Source: Actinoplanes couchii (GTDB taxonomy: Bacteria > Actinomycetota > Actinomycetes > Mycobacteriales > Micromonosporaceae). Taken from it: a stretch of DNA of 45,432 bases. A program made the translations under genes and the position numbers. The stretch's first letter is position 1. Each line of letters opens with the position of its first letter. The notes below the pieces were generated by a model. It was not told the DNA's origin. It made no database searches and was given only the letters and a program-made list of their open reading frames with translations. Below, in pieces: positions 39,599-45,432 of the stretch. The stretch covers positions 1 to 45,432 of the forward strand of contig NZ_BOMG01000129.1 in the NCBI RefSeq assembly GCF_016862075.1, read 5' to 3'.

Positions 39599-40788
39599 GA
39601 CGCCCCGAGGTGTTCCGGTCGATCCGGTTCCGGCTCACCGTCGTCTACTCCACGCTGCTGTTCGCGCTGGCCGGGGTCACCATGGCGATCACCTACCTGG
39701 CCGTGGCCCAGGCCACCTCACCGCAGCCGATCACCGAACGCACCGCCAAGGTCTACAACGACAACAAGCAGTACGTCGGCACGATGACCGTGGCCGACGT
39801 CAGCCAGATCGAGGCGGCGGTCAACTACAACACCCTGCAGAGCATGCGTACGTTCACCGTCATCGCCCTGCCCGCCCTGTTCCTGGCCAGCCTCGCCATC
39901 GGCTGGGTGCTGTCCGGGCGGGTGCTGCGCCCGGTCGGCGCCATCGCCCGGACCGCCCGCGAGATCCAGGCCACCGACCTGTCCCGCCGCATCCACCTGC
40001 AGGGCCCCCGCGACGAACTGCGCGACCTCGCCGACACCATCGACTCCATGCTGGACCGCCTCGACCAGGCCTTCCGCGCCCAACGGCAACTCATCGACGA
40101 CGCCTCCCACGAACTGCGCAGCCCCCTCGCCATCATCCGCACCCACCTGGACGCCACCCTCACCGCACCCGAAGCCACCACCGACGAACGCGGCCGCGCG
40201 GTCGCCATCGTCGACCGCGCCACCACCCGCATGTCCCGCCTGGTCGAGGACCTGCTCGCCACCGCCCGCCGCGACGCCGACTCCCACAACGACACCGACG
40301 CCGACCTCAGCGTCATCGCCCGCGAAGCCGGCGAGGAGACGTTCCTGCCGGACAGACCACTGCATCTGCGGTACGACACGGCAGGCGGCCTGCACCTGAT
40401 CGGCGACACCGACGCCCTGCGCCGGGCCGCCGGGAACCTGCTGTCCAACGCCGCCCGCCTGGCCCCCGACCACTCCACGGTCACCGTGGCCACCGGGCAG
40501 GCCGGATCCTGGCTGTGGCTGGCCGTCGCCGACCAGGGCCCCGGCATCGCCGCCGACGACCTGCCCCGCGTGTTCGACCGGTTCTGGCGCAGCCCCGGCG
40601 GCAACACCGGCCGGGAACGGCGTACCGGCCTGGGCCTGGCGATCGTCCGCCAGATCGTCGAATCCCACGGCGGCCAGGTGACCGCCTACTCCCAACTCGG
40701 CGTCGGCAGCACCTTCGTGCTCTGGCTACCGGCCGCCGACCGCACCGGCCAGGACCCACCCCCACCCGAGAACCCGCTCAGCGAGTGA
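39595..40788 (+). CDS. Membrane sensor histidine kinase
   Basis: GTG at 39595 overlaps the regulator stop (GTGA). The 397-residue kinase has helix 1 at about 14-36, a short extracellular loop of about 50 residues (ITERTAKVYNDNKQYVGTM), helix 2 at about 86-106, a HAMP linker (LRPVGAIARTAREIQATDLS), HisKA with His172 in DASHELRSPLAIIR and an HATPase domain with TGLGLAIVRQIVESHGGQ. The sensor loop is too small for a classic ligand domain, so it may sense membrane state or be triggered by partner proteins. It pairs with the preceding regulator. Confidence 0.94.
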   Translation: MRRPEVFRSIRFRLTVVYSTLLFALAGVTMAITYLAVAQATSPQPITERTAKVYNDNKQYVGTMTVADVSQIEAAVNYNTLQSMRTFTVIALPALFLASLAIGWVLSGRVLRPVGAIARTAREIQATDLSRRIHLQGPRDELRDLADTIDSMLDRLDQAFRAQRQLIDDASHELRSPLAIIRTHLDATLTAPEATTDERGRAVAIVDRATTRMSRLVEDLLATARRDADSHNDTDADLSVIAREAGEETFLPDRPLHLRYDTAGGLHLIGDTDALRRAAGNLLSNAARLAPDHSTVTVATGQAGSWLWLAVADQGPGIAADDLPRVFDRFWRSPGGNTGRERRTGLGLAIVRQIVESHGGQVTAYSQLGVGSTFVLWLPAADRTGQDPPPPENPLSE

Positions 40789-40900
40789 GGCGACCGGTAG
40801 AAGGCCCTGACAGGGCACCCCTCGCAGCGGCTTCTTTCCCTGGTCTTTCGCCATGGTCTGGTCCGCTGGGAACAGCAGCCACCGCATCGAATGGAGAACC

Positions 40901-41980
40901 ATGCGCAACACCTGGGCCGGATCGGTCCTCACCATGCTTCTTGCGGCCGGCCTTGCCGCCTGCTCCACCGAACCGGAGGCCGCCGCGTCGCCCGAGACCC
41001 CGGCCGGGATCGGGCCCGGGTTCGGCGCCGCGGAAGAGGTCGCCCGCGGTCTGGACGTGCCGTGGGGCCTGACGTTCCTGCCCGGCGGCGACGCGCTGAT
41101 CGCCGAACGCGACACCGGCCGGCTCCTGCGCCTCACCCCCGGCAGCGAACCCGTTCCGGTCACCACGGTCCCCGGCGTGCAGGCCCGGGGCGAGGGCGGT
41201 CTGCTCGGCGTCGCCGTCTCCCCGGCCTTCTCCCAGGACAATGTGGTGTACGCCTACCTGACCACGGAATCCGACAACCGCATCATCCGGTTCCGCCTCG
41301 ACGGCGGTGACCCGGAGGTGGTGTTCGACGGCATCGCCGCCGCTGGATACCACAACGGCGGCCGCATCGCGTTCGGCCCCGACGGCCTGCTGTACGCCGG
41401 AACCGGCGACGCCGGCGACACCGCCGGCTCCCAGAACCCGGCCAGCCCCAACGGCAAGATCCTCCGGCTGACCCCGGACGGGGCCCCGGCACCCGGCAAC
41501 CCCACCGCGGGTTCCCCGGTCTACAGCCTCGGCCACCGCAACGTGCAGGGCCTGGCCTGGGACGACGACGGCCGCCTGTTCGCCACCGAATTCGGCCAGA
41601 ACGACCTCGACGAGGTCAACCTGATCCGCCCCGGCGCCAACTACGGCTGGCCCGAGGTCGAAGGTGAAGGCGACACCGACAACGGCCGCTACACCAACCC
41701 GCTGGTCACCTGGCCGGTCCGGGAAGCCTCCCCGTCCGGCATCGCCATCGCCGGTGACACCGCCTACGTCGCCGGACTACGCGGCGAACGCCTGTGGACG
41801 CTCCCACTGACCGGCGACACCATCGGCGAACCCACCGCCGTTCTCGACGGACAGTACGGCCGCCTGCGCACCGTACAGATCGCCCCGGACGGCGCGTTGT
41901 GGCTGACCACGTCCAACACCGACGGCCGCGGCGACATCCGCGACGGCGACGACCGCATCCTGCGTTTCCCGCCCCGCTGA
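40901..41980 (+). CDS. PQQ-dependent sugar dehydrogenase-like lipoprotein
   Basis: ATG at 40901 follows GGAGAACC. The 359-residue protein begins with a lipoprotein signal (LTMLLAAGLAACS, Cys at about 21) and continues as a glucose/sorbosone-dehydrogenase beta-propeller: VARGLDVPWGLTFLPGGDAL, RGEGGLLGVAVSP, YHNGGRIAFGPDGLLYAGTG, LGHRNVQGLAWDD and GANYGWPEVEG. HNGG and GHRN motifs correspond to PQQ and substrate-site residues of the soluble glucose dehydrogenase family (Asd/YliI-like). It acts outside the membrane on aldoses. No PQQ synthesis genes are in the window. Confidence 0.9.
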   Translation: MRNTWAGSVLTMLLAAGLAACSTEPEAAASPETPAGIGPGFGAAEEVARGLDVPWGLTFLPGGDALIAERDTGRLLRLTPGSEPVPVTTVPGVQARGEGGLLGVAVSPAFSQDNVVYAYLTTESDNRIIRFRLDGGDPEVVFDGIAAAGYHNGGRIAFGPDGLLYAGTGDAGDTAGSQNPASPNGKILRLTPDGAPAPGNPTAGSPVYSLGHRNVQGLAWDDDGRLFATEFGQNDLDEVNLIRPGANYGWPEVEGEGDTDNGRYTNPLVTWPVREASPSGIAIAGDTAYVAGLRGERLWTLPLTGDTIGEPTAVLDGQYGRLRTVQIAPDGALWLTTSNTDGRGDIRDGDDRILRFPPR

Positions 41981-42109
41981 CGACCTCGGCGTGCCGGCCG
42001 ACCGCCGGTCGAACCGGTCGAGGGGGGTAACACCAGAACCTCCCGCCTCGGCTCGTGCCCGTTCTACCGTGGGCGGGACGAGAGCTGATCACCCGGTGAA
42101 GGAGCCATC

Positions 42110-43095
42110 ATGCGAACCCGCACGCTCGGCACGGACCTGCACGTCTCCGCCATCGGCTTCGGTGCGATGGGCATGAGTCAGAGTTACGGTCCCGGACCGG
42201 ACCGCGACGCCAACATCGCCCTGCTGCGCGCCGCGGTCGAACGCGGTGTCACCTTCTTCGACACCGCCGAGGTGTACGGGCCGTTCGTCAACGAGGAACT
42301 GGTCGGCGAGCCCTGCAGCCCGTCCGGGATCAGGTGGTCATCGCGACCAAGTTCGGGTTCGCCTTCGGCGCCGACGGCAAACAGACCGGCCTGTCGAGCC
42401 GGCCGGAACACATTAAGCAGGTCGCCGACGCCTCGCTGAAGCGGCTGCGCACCGACCGGATCGACCTGTTCTACCAGCACCGTGTCAACCCGGACGTGCC
42501 GATCGAGGACGTCGCCGGCGCGGTCCGGGAACTGATCGAGGCAGGCAAGGTGAAACACTTCGGAATGTCCGAGGCGGCCGCCGCGACGGTGCGCCGCGCG
42601 CATGCCGTGCAGCCGGTCACCGCCCTGCAGAACGAGTACTCGCTGTGGTGGAAACGCCCCGAGACCGAGATCATCCCGATGTGCGAGGAGCTCGGCATCG
42701 GCCTGGTCCCGTACAGCCCGCTCGGTAAGGGTTTCCTCACCGGCACCATCTCCACCGACACCGCGTTCACTCCCGGCGACATCCGCACCACCATCCCGCG
42801 TTTCGAGGCCGCGGCGCGTGAGGCCAACCTGGCCCTGCTCGACCGGCTCGGCGAGATCGCCACCGCCAAGGGCGCCACCCTGGCCCAGATCGCCTTGGCC
42901 TGGCTGCTCGCCCAGAAACCGTGGATCGTCCCGATCCCCGGAACCCGCCGCCTGGAACGCCTCGAAGAGAATCTCGGCGCCGCCGACGTCACGCTGACGC
43001 CCGGCGACCTCGCCGAGATCGACGCCGCCACCGCGCAGATCGAGATCCAGGGCGGCCGCTACTCCGAACAGGTCGAGAGCATGACCAACCGCTGA
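42110..43095 (+). pseudogene. Aldo/keto reductase with a one-base frameshift
   Basis: ATG at 42110 follows AAGGAG. The first part reads VSAIGFGAMGMSQSYGPGPD, FFDTAEVYGPFVNEELVGE with catalytic Asp and Tyr. After GAG at 42308-42310 one base is missing: inserting a G restores ALQPVRDQVVIATKFGFAFG (catalytic Lys), then LFYQHRVNPDVPIEDVAGAV (catalytic His) and continues to TGA at 43095, for a protein of about 329 residues. Without correction, translation stops at 42439. All four catalytic residues survive in the joined frames, so the lesion is recent or a sequencing error. Confidence 0.85.
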
Positions 43096-43104
43096 GGAGA
43101 GCCC

Positions 43105-43275
43105 ATGTCCTTGAAGATCGCGGCGGTAGCCGCCGCCGTCGCCTTCGCCTCGGCCGGTCTGATCACCGCCGGCCCGCTCAGGTGCACCGAGGTCGATGCC
43201 GGCGAGCCCGGCATCGTGTTCGTCATCCAGGACGACGCTCCAGTGGGCGACTGTCCGTGGACATCTCCGTTGTGA
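43105..43275 (+). CDS. Small exported protein, possibly truncated
   Basis: ATG at 43105 follows GAGGAGA and lies nine bases after the reductase stop. The 56-residue product has a signal-peptide-like start (MSLKIAAVAAAVAFASAGLI) and a short acidic tail with two Cys (LRCTEVDAGEPG, GDCPWTSPL). I do not recognise it. Its 3' end abuts the end of an MFS fragment on the opposite strand, so the true C-terminus may have been lost. Confidence 0.4.
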   Translation: MSLKIAAVAAAVAFASAGLITAGPLRCTEVDAGEPGIVFVIQDDAPVGDCPWTSPL

Positions 43276-43792
43276 CGGGCGGGCCAGCACCAGCAGGCCC
43301 ACCATCGACAGCCCGGCCCCGGCGATCATCAACAGTGCCATCGGTACGGCGGTGTCCTCGCCGCCGAGACCGGCGATCGGGGCGATCGTGCCGGCCGCCA
43401 GCCACTGCACAAAACCGAGCATCGCCGAACCGGTGCCGGGATGCTCGGGCACCTCGGCCGAGGCCAGCGCCCCGCCGTTGGGCCCCGATCAGTCCCTGCG
43501 CGGTCATCAGGACGAAGAAACAGACGATCGCCATCGGCAGCGGGGTGTTCCACCACAGCGCCCCGGCCAGCATGACCAGTCCGGCGGCCAGGGCCGCGAG
43601 CTGCCCGGCCAGGATGACCGTGCGGGTCGCGATCCGGCCGACCAGACGGGCGGCGACCAGAGCGGCCACGGTCATCCCGGCGGCGTTGACGGCGAAGTCG
43701 ACCGAGTACGCGATCGGCGACAGCCCGTTCATCGACTGCAACACGAACGCCGAGGTGGCCACATAGGCGAACAGGGTCGCCGGGACGTCCAT
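43271..43792 (-). pseudogene. C-terminal half of a Bcr/CflA-type MFS transporter, frameshifted
   Basis: Read on the minus strand from 43792: PATLFAYVATSAFVLQSMNG, LSPIAYSVDFAVNAAGMTVA and further helices to FVLMTAQGLIG. Then one extra base in the run 43483-43486 shifts the frame; removing it gives PNGGALASAEVPEHPGTGSA, MLGFVQWLAAGTIAPIAGLG and LLMIAGAGLSMVGLLVLARP. This corresponds to helices 7-12 of Bcr/CflA drug exporters. The first six helices and the start are missing, and no proper stop follows at about 43271. Confidence 0.78.
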
Positions 43793-43793
43793 C

Positions 43794-43994
43794 GCCTTCG
43801 CCGGGGAAGGCGCCTATGCCCGGATGCTGCACGACACCCTCGCCGCCGAGAACATCCACGTCGTCCAGCTGATCGTTCCCGGCGCCATCCGGCCGGACCA
43901 CCCCGCCAACGCCCCGGCCGTCCTCGCCGACCGGCTGTGGCAGGCACACACCGGCCGGGGCGAGTTCCGGATCTTCTCCGAACCGCTGCAGTAG
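43794..43994 (+). pseudogene. C-terminal remnant of a short-chain dehydrogenase
   Basis: The frame reads FAGEGAYARMLHDTLAAENI, HVVQLIVPGAIRPDHPANAP and AVLADRLWQAHTGRGEFRIF to TAG at 43992-43994. This resembles the end of SDRs that carry ADRLWELHT-like tails after the Rossmann fold. The whole N-terminal part is absent, and the piece begins exactly where the opposite-strand MFS fragment begins, so the two face away from a joint at about 43793. Confidence 0.6.
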
Positions 43995-44025
43995 GCGGCT
44001 ACCGGCCGGTGGTGTCTGAACGGTT

Positions 44026-44058
44026 CGTTATCCATGGTCGGTTGGTCCGTGGATAACG
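44026..44058. promoter_or_regulatory. Inverted repeat upstream of the cupin gene
   Basis: CGTTATCCA (44026-44034) and TGGATAACG (44050-44058) are exact inverted copies with a 15-base spacer. It is an A/T-rich operator candidate about 80 bp before the cupin start. Confidence 0.65.
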
Positions 44059-44137
44059 GTGACATTCCTCCGGCCGCCGGCCTCCGCCACGCTGAGTGGG
44101 TCGCCAGCTTCACCGACCACCGAGGAGATGACACCTG

Positions 44138-44638
44138 ATGATTCCCGACGACGACCTGTCGCGTTCGCTGACCGTGGCGGACCCGGACGATCCGGGCACG
44201 ACCTACATCTCGCTGGTGGGCAACACCTACGCCATGCTGATCACCGGCGAACAGACCGACGGCCGGTACTGCCTGATCGACATGCGGGTGCCCGACGGTG
44301 GTGGCCCGCCACCGCACCGGCACGACTTCGAGGAGATGTTCACGATCCTCGAAGGCGAGATCGAATTCACCTTCCGCGGTACGAAACACGTCGCGCGTGC
44401 CGGCACCACCGTCAACGTCCCGGCCAACGCGCCGCACAACTTCCGCAACGTCTCCGGCGCCCCGGCCCGCATGTTGTGCATGTGCACCCCGGCCGGCCAG
44501 GACGAGTACTTCCTGCGCATCGGCGATGTCCTCGCCGGCAAGGACGCGCCGCCACCGACGCTGTCGCAGGACGAGTTGATGGAACGCCGCCGCCGCGCCG
44601 GCGAACTGGCCCCGGCCTACCGCAGCGAGTTCCTGTAA
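44138..44638 (+). CDS. Cupin-domain protein
   Basis: The 166-residue protein has a single cupin barrel: GGGPPPHRHDFEEMFTILEG (motif 1 with two His and a Glu) and NVPANAPHNFRNVSGAPARM (motif 2 with His), so three His and one Glu can bind a metal. An N-terminal strand region and a C-terminal helical tail flank it. It could be a dioxygenase, isomerase or sensor. GAGGAG lies about ten bases upstream of ATG 44138; an operator-like dyad is upstream and a strong terminator downstream, so it is monocistronic. Confidence 0.88.
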   Translation: MIPDDDLSRSLTVADPDDPGTTYISLVGNTYAMLITGEQTDGRYCLIDMRVPDGGGPPPHRHDFEEMFTILEGEIEFTFRGTKHVARAGTTVNVPANAPHNFRNVSGAPARMLCMCTPAGQDEYFLRIGDVLAGKDAPPPTLSQDELMERRRRAGELAPAYRSEFL

Positions 44639-44656
44639 CCGGGAACCGAGGTGATG

Positions 44657-44704
44657 AGACATCCGGTGCTGCCGTGCCCGCGGCCACGGCAGCACCGGAT
44701 GTCT
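44657..44704 (+). terminator. Strong hairpin terminator after the cupin gene
   Basis: A 20-base stem (44657-44676 pairing with 44685-44704, eight-base loop) starts 19 bases after the cupin stop. The rest of the gap to 44959 has no convincing gene; one frame reads VATDALLPLVDSLPFRTWI but lacks family resemblance. Confidence 0.8.
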
Positions 44705-44959
44705 TCGCGGGCTGGTACATGTCAGGGTGGGTGTGGCGGCCGTTCCGGAGCCGAGAAACCCGAAGGTGACCTGCGCCGCGGCGGCCAAGGCGCAGTTGTA
44801 GGACTCGTGGCCACCGACGCGCTGCTGCCGCTGGTGGACAGCCTGCCGTTCCGCACCTGGATCAGGCGCGTGTCAGATGCCGCATCCATTCCTGCCGCTG
44901 CCAGGGCAGGCATCTTCCCCGTAATCTGAGGAGCAACGGGAACCCGCTAGGGTCGGCTC

Positions 44960-45379
44960 ATGGCCAGCCCTGGAGACGTGCCACCGGAGATCCTGAACCG
45001 GCTGCGGCCGATCTGCCGGCAGCTGCCCGAGTCCTACGAGGAGCCCGCCTGGATCGGTGTCCGCTGGCGGATCCGGCAACGCACCTTCGCGCACGTCTAC
45101 ATCCCGGACGCGAACCGATTCGAGGTCTACGGCCCGTACGTCGTCGCCGGCCACCCACCGGTGGTGATGACCTTCCGGGTGGACATCGACGATCTGCTCG
45201 GCCTCATCTCCGACGGCTTCCCGTACTTCCGCGCCGACTGGGGCCAGAACGTGGCCGCCGCTGTCCTCGGCGAGCACACCGACTGGACCGAACTGACCGA
45301 GCTGATCACCGACAGCTACCTGGGGATGGCACCGAAATTCCTCGCCGCTCGGGTCGTTCCACCGCCGTCCCAGAAGTGA
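44960..45379 (+). CDS. MmcQ/YjbR-like protein
   Basis: The 139-residue protein has the YjbR (DUF419) pattern: LRPICRQLPESYEEPAWIGV, WRIRQRTFAHVYIP and SDGFPYFRADWGQN, with a C-terminal helix LTELITDSYLGMAPKFLA. These small proteins have a double-wing DNA-binding-like fold of unproven function. It starts at ATG 44960 with no strong ribosome site and ends before a clear terminator. Confidence 0.85.
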   Translation: MASPGDVPPEILNRLRPICRQLPESYEEPAWIGVRWRIRQRTFAHVYIPDANRFEVYGPYVVAGHPPVVMTFRVDIDDLLGLISDGFPYFRADWGQNVAAAVLGEHTDWTELTELITDSYLGMAPKFLAARVVPPPSQK

Positions 45380-45395
45380 ACGCTCCAGAAATGCA

Positions 45396-45427
45396 GAAAG
45401 GCCCACCCGGGAACCAGGGTGGGCCTT
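45396..45427 (+). terminator. Intrinsic terminator
   Basis: AAAGGCCCACCC (45396-45407) pairs with GGGTGGGCCTTT (45416-45427) around an eight-base loop, 17 bases after the YjbR-like stop. The A-rich and T-rich stem ends make it bidirectional in form. Confidence 0.9.
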
Positions 45428-45432
45428 TCCAT

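Noticed and set aside
1..45432. tRNA, rRNA or CRISPR arrays
   Set aside because: No cloverleaf with a T-loop consensus, no rRNA signatures and no regularly spaced repeats longer than 20 bases were seen by eye; a covariance-model scan was not possible here.

Overview
The window is high-GC DNA with actinobacterial signatures: many GTG/TTG starts, ATGA/GTGA stop-start overlaps, a SigF/SigB-type sigma factor, a mycothiol-type arsenate reductase and an F420/NADP-type reductase. Gene style points to a filamentous actinomycete, probably Micromonosporaceae (Actinoplanes-like); this is inferred from gene content, as no rRNA is present.

Layout. 1-900: a GAF/SpoIIE-phosphatase gene cut off inside its catalytic domain beside a candidate IS200/IS605 end. 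1492-4605: a stress sigma factor divergent from a PAS-PAS-GAF histidine kinase. 4670-5616: a small ORF and a frameshifted P-loop kinase. 5642-9410 (minus): nucleobase permease plus DUF1989 protein, a glycosyltransferase and a pair of Gdx/SugE-like SMR exporters under a divergent TetR. 10123-12857: S1-repeat protein, MerR regulator, APH-family kinase. 12870-13177: abutting 3' ends of an aconitase gene and a 2TM-protein gene. 13199-15209: quinone-type oxidoreductase, MarR regulator and a lipoprotein, with a perfect 24-bp inverted repeat between the divergent genes. 15213-17692: an arsenic cluster (arsC, arsN1-like, aquaporin, arsR; divergent arsI). 17787-23173: hydrolase, SDR, PadR and an ABC/FtsX exporter. 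23191-28140: TetR/NTF2/NmrA module, secreted protein, FAD monooxygenase with a decayed MBL partner, MarR. 28192-35071: several regulator-oxidoreductase modules mixed with gene fragments. 35201-40788: a tightly coupled MoxR-DUF58-VWA-trypsin-like protease-response regulator-histidine kinase operon, the most system-like part of the window. 40901-45379: PQQ-type sugar dehydrogenase lipoprotein, frameshifted aldo/keto reductase, a patchwork of MFS and SDR fragments, a cupin and a YjbR-like protein.

Two themes run through it. First, most enzyme genes sit back to back with a small regulator (TetR, MarR, PadR, MerR or ArsR), and palindromic operators are legible in the shared promoters. Second, the window is full of gene scars: at least five places where pieces of unrelated genes meet directly and at least three single-base frameshifts, with no transposase visible. 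It looks like an accessory region undergoing deletion and rearrangement, although assembly or base-calling errors must be excluded for the single-base events.
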